58,973 nucleotides of DNA from an uncultured Clostridia bacterium (lineage in GTDB: Bacteria; Bacillota; Clostridia; Lachnospirales; Anaerotignaceae), in NCBI GenBank assembly GCA_910583755.1, contig CAJTZO010000004.1:57760-116732 (forward strand), given 5' to 3'. Shown in pieces: positions 41,276-50,762 of this stretch (position 1 is its first letter; each line of letters begins with the position of its first letter). Both the position numbers and the translations under genes were made by a program. Below the pieces are notes generated by a model. It had not been told where the DNA came from. It saw only the letters and a list, made by a program, of their open reading frames with translations, and made no database searches.

Positions 41276-43111
41276 TTAAATTTTTTCTGTTTCAAAAAAT
41301 TGTTTATGCCACACCAAAAACATATAAATTGTCCATATTTTACGGCTATTATCTGCTTTTCCAGCTCTATGTTCTTCTAAAAATTTTAAAATTTCATTTG
41401 TTTTAAAATAAGTTTGTGCTGTTTTACTTGTAAAAGCTTCTTTTACAATATGATAATACTTGTCCTCTTTTAGCCAAACACGAATCGGCACCGGAAATCC
41501 TAATTTTTTCTTTTCTGCTACCATATCTGGTAAATAGCGATGGGAAGCCATACGCATTGCATATTTTGTATTTTCCTTATTCACTTTAAATTTTGTTGGT
41601 AAAGTTCTAGCTACTTTAAACACTTCTTTATCTAAAAATGGAACACGTACTTCAAGAGAATGTGCACAACTCATTTTATCCGCTTTTAATAAAATATCCC
41701 CTATCAGCCAAAAGTTAATATCAATATACTGCATTTTTGTGACATCATCCAAATGTTTTACTTTGTCATAAACTGGCTTTGTCAGTTCTGTATGATGATA
41801 ACGTTTTGTAGGATGTTTTAATAATTTTTCTCTTTCCGCTTCCTGAAACATAAAAGCATTTCCAATAAACCTCTCTTGCAAATCCTTACTACCACGAATC
41901 AGATAATTTTTTCCCTTTATTTGAAACGGAATTGCTTTTGCAATTACACCTAATAATTTTCTGATTGGTTTTGGAAGGCTTGTAATTGGTAACAAATCAT
42001 GAGGTTCTCTGTAAATATTATAGCCACCAAAAAATTCGTCTGCACCTTCTCCAGAAAGTGCAACTTTTACATGTTTTGCAGCCGTCTGGCTAACAAAATA
42101 CAATGCAATGGCAGAAGGGTCTGCTAAAGGCTCATCCATATGATATTGTACTTTGGGAATAGTATTCCAATATTCCTCTGTACTAATCAGTTTACTATAA
42201 TTATCAATTTTAATTTTTTTTGACAATGATTTTGCATAATCAATTTCATTATATTTTTCATAGTCAAATCCTACCGTAAATGTTTTATCACCATGAAAAC
42301 AAGCAGCCACATAACTAGAGTCTACTCCACTCGAAAGAAAAGACCCCACCTCCACATCACTAATTTTATGCTTTTTAATCGAATCCTGCATTGCTGTATC
42401 AATTGCATCTACAAATTCCTCTAATGTTTTGCTATTATCTGCTTCAAAAGTTGGCTCCCAATAACGTTTTATATTAATTGTTCCATTTTGAAAAGTAAAG
42501 CAATGAGAAGGCATTAATTTATAAACTCCCTTAAAAAAGGTTTCTGGCAATACAGAATATTGAAAGGTTAAATAATTTTCTAACGCTTCTATATTTACCT
42601 CTTTTTTAAAATGGGGATATTCCAATATACTTTTAATTTCAGAAGCATATATTATATTTCCATCAATGATTGTGTAGTAAAAAGGTTTAATGCCAAAAAA
42701 ATCCCTTGCACCAAATAGCAATTCTTTTTTACTGTCCCAGATAACAAATGCAAACATTCCCCTTAATTGATTCAGCATTCCTTCACCATATTCCTCATAG
42801 GCATGAAGTAATACTTCTGTATCAGAATCATTTTTAAAAATATGACCTTTTGTAGTTAAGTCCTCTCTCAAAGACTGATAATTATAAATCTCCCCATTAA
42901 ATGTTACTACAATATCCTCTGTTTCATTATACATGGGTTGTGAACCATGGTCTAAGTCAATAATGCTTAAACGGCGAAATCCTAATGCTACTTTGTCATC
43001 AATATGCTTTCCACCGCTATCTGGTCCACGATGTATTATTTTGTTCATCATATTATCTAAAACATCATCTGCATTGGCTAATGTACCTGTAAAACCACAA
43101 ATACCACACAT
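41276..43111 (-). CDS. asnB: Asparagine synthetase (glutamine hydrolysing)
   Basis: 611-residue enzyme making asparagine from aspartate, glutamine and ATP. Cys2 of MCGICGFTG is the glutaminase nucleophile; RGPDSGG and FNGEIYNY lie in the N-terminal domain. The synthetase domain has the ATP-binding SSGVDSSYVAA (~residue 255) and LSGEGADEFFGGYNIY. ATG 43111 is required to expose Cys2. Followed by a shared terminator. Confidence 0.95.
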   Translation of the reverse strand: MCGICGFTGTLANADDVLDNMMNKIIHRGPDSGGKHIDDKVALGFRRLSIIDLDHGSQPMYNETEDIVVTFNGEIYNYQSLREDLTTKGHIFKNDSDTEVLLHAYEEYGEGMLNQLRGMFAFVIWDSKKELLFGARDFFGIKPFYYTIIDGNIIYASEIKSILEYPHFKKEVNIEALENYLTFQYSVLPETFFKGVYKLMPSHCFTFQNGTINIKRYWEPTFEADNSKTLEEFVDAIDTAMQDSIKKHKISDVEVGSFLSSGVDSSYVAACFHGDKTFTVGFDYEKYNEIDYAKSLSKKIKIDNYSKLISTEEYWNTIPKVQYHMDEPLADPSAIALYFVSQTAAKHVKVALSGEGADEFFGGYNIYREPHDLLPITSLPKPIRKLLGVIAKAIPFQIKGKNYLIRGSKDLQERFIGNAFMFQEAEREKLLKHPTKRYHHTELTKPVYDKVKHLDDVTKMQYIDINFWLIGDILLKADKMSCAHSLEVRVPFLDKEVFKVARTLPTKFKVNKENTKYAMRMASHRYLPDMVAEKKKLGFPVPIRVWLKEDKYYHIVKEAFTSKTAQTYFKTNEILKFLEEHRAGKADNSRKIWTIYMFLVWHKQFFETEKI

Positions 43112-43193
43112 ATTTTTTTCCTCCTATATTATATAAGCTTATTTCAAAAACTTTATCATAGTTAAAAACAAAAAGCAATAAAATTAAAAAATA

Positions 43194-43844
43194 TTATCGC
43201 AGCCAATCCAAATGATTCACAAAATATTGTATATCCTCTATCAATTTACTGGTATGATAACCATCAGCAACAGCATGGTTCACAAAAATAGAAAAAGGAA
43301 GGGTTATTTTATTATCATGACAATGATATTTTCCAAAGGAAATAATTGGCAGAAGCATTTTATTTTCTGTAAAGGTATCATAACTAATATTCATAAAAGA
43401 AATCCAAGGAACACAAGAAATCGGACAATAATTTTGTCCTGTTCTTGCTTTTGTCTTAATCCCTTTGACATCTTTATACTGTTCCATATCTTGTATAACA
43501 TTTTGATAAAAAACAGCAAAAGAAGCATGATATTCTGACCAAATATCAGAAAATGTTTTGTCATCCTCGTGAAAAATTGTATAAGAAGGATGACATATTT
43601 CCCAATAGCCTAGTTCTCCTTGTTCATTATAACCCATACGAAACTCCCGATGTTGGTTAATGTTATAGATAACTGCATATAAAAAAGAAGGATAAAATTT
43701 TAAATGTCTTTGTTGGATAGCAGAAACTAGTTTTGTCACATCAATTTCCATCGTTATAGTATACTTCGCTTTTACCAGATTGATATAGTATTGATAATGT
43801 TCTTTCCTTTCCCAATTTTGCATATCAATAGGAATAAAAGTCAT
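43194..43844 (-). CDS. Chloramphenicol acetyltransferase-like protein (type A)
   Basis: 216-residue trimeric acetyltransferase fold. The CAT signature HHxVxDG appears as FVNHAVADGYHTSKLI near residue 190: the catalytic second His and the Asp-Gly are kept, the first His is Asn. Segments MTFIPIDMQNWERKEHYQYY and HREFRMGYNEQGELGYWEI fit the family. True CatA enzymes inactivate chloramphenicol; chromosomal relatives like this often have unknown substrates, so resistance should not be assumed. AGAGGTGA supports the ATG at ~43844. Shares a transcript with the VOC gene just upstream. Confidence 0.8.
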   Translation of the reverse strand: MTFIPIDMQNWERKEHYQYYINLVKAKYTITMEIDVTKLVSAIQQRHLKFYPSFLYAVIYNINQHREFRMGYNEQGELGYWEICHPSYTIFHEDDKTFSDIWSEYHASFAVFYQNVIQDMEQYKDVKGIKTKARTGQNYCPISCVPWISFMNISYDTFTENKMLLPIISFGKYHCHDNKITLPFSIFVNHAVADGYHTSKLIEDIQYFVNHLDWLR

Positions 43845-43858
43845 AAAATTCACCTCTT

Positions 43859-44242
43859 TTATGCTATAATTTCTACTTGATTTCCGTCAGGGTCTAACAC
43901 ACAACTTTCATAATAGCCATCACCTGTTGTACGAGGATAACTAATAATCGGACAGCCATCTTCTTCTAATTTTTGTGTTAGCATATTAACATTTTCCTCA
44001 GAACCTACCGAAAATGCAATGTGGATGTATCCTGTATGAAATAATTCTTTGCTGTTACTATCTAATACAGGACGCGTCATAATTTCTAAACGACTGCCAT
44101 CTTGAAAGGATATAAAATATGTTTCCAAGCCACTGGTTTTATTTTTATATTTTGTATTGGAAATGCCACCAAAATAATATTCATAAAATGATTTCATACG
44201 GTCTAAATTTTTGGTATAAACTGCAACATGGTCAATTTTCAT
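43859..44242 (-). CDS. VOC superfamily (glyoxalase-like) protein
   Basis: 127-residue metalloprotein of the vicinal-oxygen-chelate fold. Two beta-alpha-beta-beta-beta repeats with likely metal ligands His5 (KIDHVAVY), Glu in RLEIMTR, His in GYIHIAFS and Glu in GNQVEIIA. Members include glyoxalase I, fosfomycin enzymes and dioxygenases; substrate unknown. Its stop lies just ahead of the CAT-like gene's ribosome binding site, so they are probably co-expressed. Confidence 0.85.
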   Translation of the reverse strand: MKIDHVAVYTKNLDRMKSFYEYYFGGISNTKYKNKTSGLETYFISFQDGSRLEIMTRPVLDSNSKELFHTGYIHIAFSVGSEENVNMLTQKLEEDGCPIISYPRTTGDGYYESCVLDPDGNQVEIIA

Positions 44243-44266
44243 ATCGAATTTCTCCCCCCATGATTA

Positions 44267-45031
44267 TTAGTAAGTTTTTATTTCATTACTATCTAAATCT
44301 TTCATTACTCCTATAATATCCTCTGTCTGCATTACCAAATCACAAACATGAACTCCATTTGTTTCATCATTAAAACGTTCTGCAGATAACGTATATTTTT
44401 TGGTATTTCCATTGGACAAAGAAATCATAAGAACAGCATCACTTTTTAATTCTTCTTCATTATATTTCATAACAATCACAGAAAATGTTTCTTCTCTCAT
44501 GCCAAGAATAGAAACAATTTCTTTCATAGCAACATCTTGCTGCATTTTATAGTCATAATCTAACCAAACACTATTCAAATTATCTATAATATGCTCTGGA
44601 CTGTTATAATTAATTACATTGTCATCTGACTGTTTTATCAACATTAAATCCATATCTACAGTATTATAAGTCCCCCATTGCAGACTAATTAAATCATCAT
44701 ATGGATGGTCAAGAATAAGATTGCCATTTTCATCTAGTTGTTGCTCTGTTTCAGAAGCAATTTCATTCTGATTTTTTTCGTTAGTATGTCTGAACTGACT
44801 CCAGGCTACCAGCAAAAAGAGAAGTATTATTATTGTATAAGCAATTCCTACTTTAATGTTAAGATAACATAAAAGTACCATTAAAATACAAAATGCAATG
44901 GCAAATCCTACCCAGCTTATCCTATTTGAAGAATCAAACAAAGGTTTTCCATTGATAAAAATAGCACACAATGAAAATATTAATATAAGGATAGCTATAA
45001 CTGCTAATGTCCACCTGAAAGGTCTGCTCAT
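44267..45031 (-). CDS. Membrane protein with C-terminal extracytoplasmic or cytosolic domain
   Basis: 254 residues with three N-terminal hydrophobic helices (FRWTLAVIAILILIFSLCAI; VGFAIAFCILMVLLCYLNI; AYTIIILLFLLVAWSQF) followed by ~165 polar residues rich in Asp/Asn/Glu. Family not recognised. ATG 45031 lies after AAAGGGG. First gene of a likely unit with the VOC and CAT-like genes. Confidence 0.6.
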   Translation of the reverse strand: MSRPFRWTLAVIAILILIFSLCAIFINGKPLFDSSNRISWVGFAIAFCILMVLLCYLNIKVGIAYTIIILLFLLVAWSQFRHTNEKNQNEIASETEQQLDENGNLILDHPYDDLISLQWGTYNTVDMDLMLIKQSDDNVINYNSPEHIIDNLNSVWLDYDYKMQQDVAMKEIVSILGMREETFSVIVMKYNEEELKSDAVLMISLSNGNTKKYTLSAERFNDETNGVHVCDLVMQTEDIIGVMKDLDSNEIKTY

Positions 45032-45100
45032 AAAATCCCCTTTCCCCAATCCATTTCTTGTACTTTAAATATAACTTATCTAAAAAGTTATTTTAATCAT

Positions 45101-46282
45101 TTATATTCCCATTTCTTTTTTTACTTTTGCAAAACATTCTACTGCAAAATCCAAATCTTCTTTTGTATGTCCCGCAGAAATTTGTGTACGAACCCTTGCC
45201 TTTCCCATTGGTACTACAGGGTAAGAAAATCCAATTACATAAACACCTAATTCTAACATACGTGTTGCAAATTCTTTTGCAATTTTTGCATCATAAAGCA
45301 TAACAGGTACAATAGGATGAGAGCCTTCTGGAATATCAAAGCCAAGACTACTCATTTTTTGACGGAAATATGCTGTATTTTCATGAACTTTATCCCGTAA
45401 TTTTGTAGATTGCTCCAGTAAATCAATCGTTTTGATAGTAGCAGCACAAATGGCAGGTGCTACTGTATTAGAAAATAGATAAGGGCGAGAACGTTGACGA
45501 AGTAAATCCACAATTTCTTTTCTTGCACTAGTATAGCCGCCAGAAGCACCACCCAAAGCTTTTCCAAAGGTACCTGTAATAATATCTACTCTACCCATAA
45601 CACCACAATATTCTGCTGTTCCTCTACCATGTTCTCCCATAAAGCCAACTGCATGGCTATCATCTACCATTACAAGAGCGTCATATTGTTCTGCTAAATC
45701 GCAAATTTCTTTTAAATTCGCAATAAAACCATCCATAGAAAAAACACCATCTGTAGCAATTAAGCGAATCCTTGCATCTTTGGATTTTTCTAAACAATTT
45801 TTTAAATCTTCCATATTATTATTTTTATAACGCATTTTTTTTGCCTTACAAAGACGAACACCATCAATTATACTAGCATGGTTTAATTCATCAGAAATAA
45901 TAACATCTTCTTCTTTTAACAGCGATTCAAATAAACCACCATTTGCATCAAAACAAGAAGAATATAATATAGTATCTTCCATCCCTAAAAATTTGCTGAT
46001 ACGATTTTCTAATGTTTTATGAATTTGTTGTGTACCACAAATAAAACGTACAGAACTCAAACCAAATCCCCATGTATCATAACTTTCTTTTGCAGCAGCA
46101 ATCAATTCAGAATTATCAGAAAGTCCTAAATAATTATTTGCGCACATGTTAAGTACCTGTTTTTTTGCTGTGGTATCAATTCGTGATTTTTGAGGTGTTG
46201 TAATAATCCGCTCCTCTTTTGCAGTACCTGCTTCTTGTATTTCCTTGAAATCATTTAAAAAATATTCCAATGCCTTTTTCAT
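45101..46282 (-). CDS. kbl: Glycine C-acetyltransferase (2-amino-3-ketobutyrate CoA ligase)
   Basis: 393-residue PLP enzyme of the alpha-oxoamine synthase family, cleaving 2-amino-3-oxobutyrate with CoA to glycine and acetyl-CoA in threonine catabolism. Features: NNYLGLSDNSE, CFDANGGLFESLL, VDDSHAVGFMGEHGRGTAEY and the PLP Lys in TGTFGKALGGASGGY near residue 240. No threonine dehydrogenase (tdh) is adjacent. The close relative 8-amino-7-oxononanoate synthase (bioF) is less likely given the DDSHAVGFMG and N-terminal pattern. Confidence 0.88.
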   Translation of the reverse strand: MKKALEYFLNDFKEIQEAGTAKEERIITTPQKSRIDTTAKKQVLNMCANNYLGLSDNSELIAAAKESYDTWGFGLSSVRFICGTQQIHKTLENRISKFLGMEDTILYSSCFDANGGLFESLLKEEDVIISDELNHASIIDGVRLCKAKKMRYKNNNMEDLKNCLEKSKDARIRLIATDGVFSMDGFIANLKEICDLAEQYDALVMVDDSHAVGFMGEHGRGTAEYCGVMGRVDIITGTFGKALGGASGGYTSARKEIVDLLRQRSRPYLFSNTVAPAICAATIKTIDLLEQSTKLRDKVHENTAYFRQKMSSLGFDIPEGSHPIVPVMLYDAKIAKEFATRMLELGVYVIGFSYPVVPMGKARVRTQISAGHTKEDLDFAVECFAKVKKEMGI

Positions 46283-46328
46283 AAATAAAAATCTCCTTTA
46301 TTTTTTGTATTTTTATAGATATTAAATT

Positions 46329-46522
46329 TAGTTTGGCAATAAAGTTTTTTTGTGAGTTTCACCCACACTCACCAACTTTTTTAAAAAAAAGTTGGACAAA
46401 AAACCTTTATGGAAAAACTAGCGTTTTTCTTTATAAAATCAATCTTTTTAGTGAAACGCTAGTTTCGCATAAGGTTCTTTGAGGAGTTTGAGGGCTAGCT
46501 CTCAAGTTTTTTTGACAAGCTG
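46329..46522 (-). repeat. Interspersed hairpin element, copy B (near complete)
   Basis: Minus-strand copy, about 194 bp, collinear with copy A over its whole length: left end CAGCTTGTCAAAAAAACTT, TTGAGAGCTAGCCCTCAA, GCGAAACTAGCGTTTCAC, GAAAAACGCTAGTTTTTCC, the CAACTTTTTTTT / AAAAAAGTTG block, TGTGGGT-GAA-ACTCACA and the right end CTTTATTGCCAAACTA. It begins at the stop codon of the 46524-47732 gene. Confidence 0.85.
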
Positions 46523-46523
46523 A

Positions 46524-47732
46524 TTAAATTCTTTCTGCTTCATAAGAAACTGTTAGCAAATCCTCATCCCACTGTATATTATCATCTGTAACACCAAAAG
46601 AATTTAACAACGGGCGTAAAGGCAAAAAGGTAATCCCATCTTTTATGACAGGTGCTGTATCCATTTCAGAAGAAGCACCATTAATAGTTGCTGTATTTGA
46701 ACCTACTTTGTAAACAACCGTTTGAGATTGTCCTTCTTTTGTTTGATATGTAATATGAATTATTTGATTTGCACTATCCCATACAATATCTTGTGAAGAA
46801 ATACCAAGTGTAGCTGCAACTGCTCTTAAAGGCAAAAGAACCCTACCATTATCATCTATAAAAGGAGGAGACTCCATATATCCTTTTCTACCATCATAAT
46901 TATAAGACTTATCTCCTATTGTAAATGTAACTGTTGCTGTTGTCTTTGGTATTTCTTCTGCAATTTCAAAAGTTTGAGAAACAGCAAAAGATGGTTTTTC
47001 TCCCCCTTGATAATAACCAATTGTAAATATATGTGTTCCTGCTTCTAAAGAAGAATATTTATAAGGAAATATATAATTCCATGTACCATCATCTCCTGCT
47101 GCAATAGTACCATATTCCTCCTCATCAATATACACTTGTAACTTTCTATTTGCGGAAGCAATACCTGTTGCAGAAGGTTTTTTTCCACCTTCTAAGGTTT
47201 CTATTTTAATTTCTTTTCGGGAAGAAACCGCTTCTTTATAAGTGCCCACTTTTATTGTATCATAAGTATCATTTCCACTTAACGATAAGAAAATGTCCTT
47301 ATGAAATTCTGAAGCTTTTGTTGGTGCAACATCCAAATTATGAAACTCTATAACACCATCACTGTCATTTGTTTTTTTCTGTATGGTAAGATAAGCAATA
47401 GAAGGATTTTTTTCATCAATTTCAAAAAATACATTTTCTCTATATTTTCCAGACGTTAATATTTCTGGTTTATTTTGAAAGATAAAACCATTATCTAACT
47501 TTAAAGCATAAATAGTATCCTTTTGTATTACCATACGACTTTCATCTTTAATATAAAAAACACTTAAATTTGTAGGGCTTGTTATTTCTTTTGTGCCACT
47601 TGTTTCTAAAAAAATAGGAGAAAAAGCAGAATCTACTGCCAAAACAGTTTTTGTATTATTGATATAAGTTGGGAAAGGTGCACAAGTAAAGGGAAATGCA
47701 AATGCACATAGTAATAATAATTTTTTCTTCAT
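46524..47732 (-). CDS. Secreted protein with copper-amine-oxidase-like stalk domain
   Basis: 402-residue exported protein with an N-terminal signal peptide (KKKLLLLCAFAFPFTCA). The middle holds beta-sandwich modules, one Ig-like (RKLQVYIDEEEYGTIAAGDD; GTHIFTIGYYQGG). The C-terminal ~130 residues are the Cu_amine_oxidN1/stalk domain with its two repeats: VLLPLRAVAATLGISSQDIV and ITFLPLRPLLNSFGVTDDNI. Such domains are found on clostridial surface proteins and are thought to mediate wall or protein binding. The gene is bracketed by direct copies B and C of the interspersed element. Confidence 0.85.
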   Translation of the reverse strand: MKKKLLLLCAFAFPFTCAPFPTYINNTKTVLAVDSAFSPIFLETSGTKEITSPTNLSVFYIKDESRMVIQKDTIYALKLDNGFIFQNKPEILTSGKYRENVFFEIDEKNPSIAYLTIQKKTNDSDGVIEFHNLDVAPTKASEFHKDIFLSLSGNDTYDTIKVGTYKEAVSSRKEIKIETLEGGKKPSATGIASANRKLQVYIDEEEYGTIAAGDDGTWNYIFPYKYSSLEAGTHIFTIGYYQGGEKPSFAVSQTFEIAEEIPKTTATVTFTIGDKSYNYDGRKGYMESPPFIDDNGRVLLPLRAVAATLGISSQDIVWDSANQIIHITYQTKEGQSQTVVYKVGSNTATINGASSEMDTAPVIKDGITFLPLRPLLNSFGVTDDNIQWDEDLLTVSYEAERI

Positions 47733-47861
47733 TGTTTTTAAACACCTCTGTAAGTATAAATTTTTACTTGCTTTCTTTTATTTTACACTATTTTTATCAA
47801 AAATTCTTTACTTTTTTTTTAATTATTTTGTAAAATAATACCTCTCTTAAAAAAGAGAGGT

Positions 47862-47977
47862 CAATCTATCAATAAAATCTTTTTTTCTGGGTTTCACCCA
47901 CACCCATCAACTTTTTAAAAAAAAGTTGCACAAAAACCTTATAGGAAAAACTAACATTTTTCCTTATAAAATCAAGG
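47862..47977 (-). repeat. Interspersed hairpin element, copy C (3' part)
   Basis: Minus-strand copy holding the right half of the element: TTGATTTTATAAGGAAAAA, TGTTAGTTTTTCC, the CAACTTTTTTTT / AAAAAGTTG block, GTGTGGGTGAAACCCAG and the right end TTTATTGATAGATTG. The left ~90 bp are missing; it starts a few bases after the glmM stop (47982). An 8-bp hairpin CCTCTCTT/AAGAGAGG (47841-47860) adjoins it. Confidence 0.8.
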
Positions 47978-47981
47978 TTCT

Positions 47982-49331
47982 TTATTGTAATTTTTCAGAA
48001 ATTAATTCTGCTAATTTTTCTGCTTCTTTTTGCATCAGTCCCAAATCTTTTCCTTCAATCATCACACGAACTAGCGGTTCTGTTCCAGAAGTACGAATCA
48101 AAACTCTGCCTTCTCCATGAAACTTTTCATTCAACGTTTCAATCGCTTCTTTAATTTCTGCTACTTCCATATAATCATTTTTCTTGTTATTGTTTACCTT
48201 GGCATTTACAAGGACTTGTGGCATTGTTTCCATCATTGCTGCCAATTCAGATGCTTTTTTTCCTGTTTTTTTCATAACTGTTAAAAATTGTATTGCTGTT
48301 AATATGCCATCTCCTGTAGTGTTATGGTCTAAAAAGATAATATGTCCTGATTGTTCTCCTCCTAAATTATAATTCTTTTCAATCATTCTTTCTAAAACAT
48401 ACCTATCCCCTACATTGGTTTGTTCTACTTTCATTCCCTTTTGGTCTGCCATCATAGATAAACCCATATTTGACATAATCGTTGCAACAATAGTATCATT
48501 TTTTAATATTTTTTGTTCTTTCATTGCTGCACCACAAATCGCAAGTATTTTATCTCCATCAATTAATTGTCCATTTTCATCCACTGCAAGACACCTATCT
48601 GCATCTCCATCAAATGCAAAACCGACATCTGCATTATTTTCTTTCACAAAGGCACACAAATCTTCCATATGGGTAGAACCACAATTTTCATTGATATTTG
48701 TACCATCTGGCTCATTATGTATGATACAAATTCTTGCCTTTAAATTTAAAAGGGAAATTGGTGCTGCTTTATAAGAAGAACCATTTGCACAATCAATAGC
48801 AACTTTGATACCTTCAAAGGTTGCATCTGTAGATTGCTGCAAAAAAGCAATATAATCTTCTAAGGCATCCTCCGCAATAGACTTAATGCCAATGTCTTTT
48901 CCAATTGGTTGTGGCAAATTATCCAAATGGTGAAACATAATGTCTTCAATTTCTTCTTCTAATTCATCACGTAATTTATAACCTAAGTGATTAAAAAACT
49001 TAATTCCATTATATTCCACAGGATTGTGGGAAGCAGAAATCATAACCCCCGCATCTAGTTTATATTTTCTGACCAAATAAGCAACGGCTGGTGTAGGAAT
49101 AATTCCTACTTGTATTGCTTCTGCTCCTACAGAACAAATCCCTGCCACAAGAGCAGACTCTAACATATCTCCTGAAATTCTGGTATCTAATCCAACTAAT
49201 ATTTTAGGAGTATGTTTTTTTTCTTTTGTCAAAACATACGCTCCCGCTCTGCCTAAATTATATGCTTGTGCACCAGTAAGTTCTGTGTTTGCAATTCCTC
49301 TGACACCATCTGTGCCAAACAAAATTCCCAT
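47982..49331 (-). CDS. glmM: Phosphoglucosamine mutase
   Basis: 449-residue enzyme converting glucosamine-6-P to glucosamine-1-P for UDP-GlcNAc and peptidoglycan. Start GILFGTDGVRGIANTELTG; phosphoserine in MISASHNPVEYNGIKFF (~residue 100); metal loop FDGDADRCLAVD (~240); phosphate-binding RTSGTEPLVRVMIEG near the end. Last gene of cdaA-cdaR-glmM, 21 bases after cdaR. GlmM can bind and restrain CdaA, so the linkage is functional. Confidence 0.96.
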   Translation of the reverse strand: MGILFGTDGVRGIANTELTGAQAYNLGRAGAYVLTKEKKHTPKILVGLDTRISGDMLESALVAGICSVGAEAIQVGIIPTPAVAYLVRKYKLDAGVMISASHNPVEYNGIKFFNHLGYKLRDELEEEIEDIMFHHLDNLPQPIGKDIGIKSIAEDALEDYIAFLQQSTDATFEGIKVAIDCANGSSYKAAPISLLNLKARICIIHNEPDGTNINENCGSTHMEDLCAFVKENNADVGFAFDGDADRCLAVDENGQLIDGDKILAICGAAMKEQKILKNDTIVATIMSNMGLSMMADQKGMKVEQTNVGDRYVLERMIEKNYNLGGEQSGHIIFLDHNTTGDGILTAIQFLTVMKKTGKKASELAAMMETMPQVLVNAKVNNNKKNDYMEVAEIKEAIETLNEKFHGEGRVLIRTSGTEPLVRVMIEGKDLGLMQKEAEKLAELISEKLQ

Positions 49332-49352
49332 TCTTTATATCCTCCTAAATTT

Positions 49353-50762
49353 TTATTCTTCTGCTGTTGGTGGTGATTGTATATTCATAACAAGTTGGTC
49401 TTGTTCTGTCTGTTCCTGTTCATCAGTTTGCTCTGATTGTTCTGGTTGTTCTGTTTCTTCTTGCTGCTCGGATTCTTCCGGTTGTTCTGCCGGTTTTTCT
49501 TTTTCTATAATGGTAACTGTAACAGATGGCATTTCTCCCACTAAAGTGACATCTTGTGGTAAATTAATTTCTAAAGGTACATTTTGTTCCCCTATGCTCA
49601 AATCTGTTACATTTGCTTTTACTGGTATACTTCCAGTGGTAATCATTGCCAAAGCTCTTGCTGTACCCGTTAATTGTAAAGAAACACTATTTTCAGAAAG
49701 TGTATATTCATAGTTTTCTTCCTCTCCTTCTAAGGTAATCAAAGCACTTTGTACTGTAATTTGCTGTTGTTGTTCTTCTTGTTGCTGAATTACCACAGAT
49801 ACTTCTGCTTCTAAAGGAGTATCATTGCCAAGCATAACTCCTTGTGGTAATATTTCATTTAATAAAACAGATTGTGTTATTGTCTCTGTTGCATCTGTTA
49901 CATCCACAGTAGGTAATGTAACTGACTGCAAATGATTTAAAATTGCTTCACTTCCCGCAATATTAATTGTTTTTGGAGACCATTTAATTTCTGCAATTTC
50001 ATATCCTCTTGCTGGCGTGCCTTCTGTACTTACATTCAAATTTACTACTTTATTTTTTTGAACTCCTATGGAAACATGTACTTTTGAAACATCCATCGTA
50101 ACCCCTTCTACCTGTTTTCCATTCTCATCATAAGCAATCGGTTCTGCTGTTACAACAATGTCTTCTGATGCTTGTTGCAATTCAACATTTACCTGCACTT
50201 TTTTTACATGATTAATGACAGAAGAAGCACCTGAAACTTGAACAGAAGAAGGAGAAATTTGAGGTTGTAAGGTAGTATAACCATTTCCTGCTTCCCCACT
50301 CACCCGAACTTCAATCGGCATTCTTTTTGCTGCAAGTTTTTCCACAATGACTTGTGCTTGCTCTGGAGACTGACTTACAATTTCAAAACCTGTGCCTGCA
50401 CTATCTGGTAACAAAAAGGAAACATCTAAAGCAGCAGTATCTCCAGACTTTATATTTTCCAGTTTGCTAAAATCAATCACTGCTCGAATACTATTACGAT
50501 ACTGTGTTAGTCTGTCTAATGCTGTTCTTTGTGCTTTTAACTTTGCAGAAACCTTCATATTTTCCAGTTGTGCTTTATTTAACACTGTTAGTCCTTGTTT
50601 TGTCAAAGCATCTATATTTTCCATTGTAACTGTTTGCGTATATATTCTTGTAGTGACTGGATGTTCCATGTTAATCACCATAAACCATAATGCAATCGCA
50701 ATGACAAGTGAAAGTAACTTCCAGCCAATATCCTGCATGATTTTCTCTTGTAATTTTTTCAT
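49353..50762 (-). CDS. cdaR: CdaA regulatory protein CdaR (YbbR domains)
   Basis: 469-residue membrane-anchored regulator of c-di-AMP synthesis. One N-terminal transmembrane helix (DIGWKLLSLVIAIALWFMVI) anchors four YbbR-like repeats outside the membrane (for example MPIEVRVSGEAGNGYTTLQP; VVNLNVSTEGTPARGYEIAE). A ~50-residue Glu/Gln/Pro-rich tail (PAEQPEESEQQEETEQPEQS) follows. ATG 50762 overlaps the cdaA stop (ATGA), so translation is coupled. Confidence 0.92.
   Translation of the reverse strand: MKKLQEKIMQDIGWKLLSLVIAIALWFMVINMEHPVTTRIYTQTVTMENIDALTKQGLTVLNKAQLENMKVSAKLKAQRTALDRLTQYRNSIRAVIDFSKLENIKSGDTAALDVSFLLPDSAGTGFEIVSQSPEQAQVIVEKLAAKRMPIEVRVSGEAGNGYTTLQPQISPSSVQVSGASSVINHVKKVQVNVELQQASEDIVVTAEPIAYDENGKQVEGVTMDVSKVHVSIGVQKNKVVNLNVSTEGTPARGYEIAEIKWSPKTINIAGSEAILNHLQSVTLPTVDVTDATETITQSVLLNEILPQGVMLGNDTPLEAEVSVVIQQQEEQQQQITVQSALITLEGEEENYEYTLSENSVSLQLTGTARALAMITTGSIPVKANVTDLSIGEQNVPLEINLPQDVTLVGEMPSVTVTIIEKEKPAEQPEESEQQEETEQPEQSEQTDEQEQTEQDQLVMNIQSPPTAEE

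Noticed and set aside
45101..46282. bioF instead of kbl
   Set aside because: The sequence has the KBL-type N-terminus and active-site blocks, and no biotin genes are nearby.
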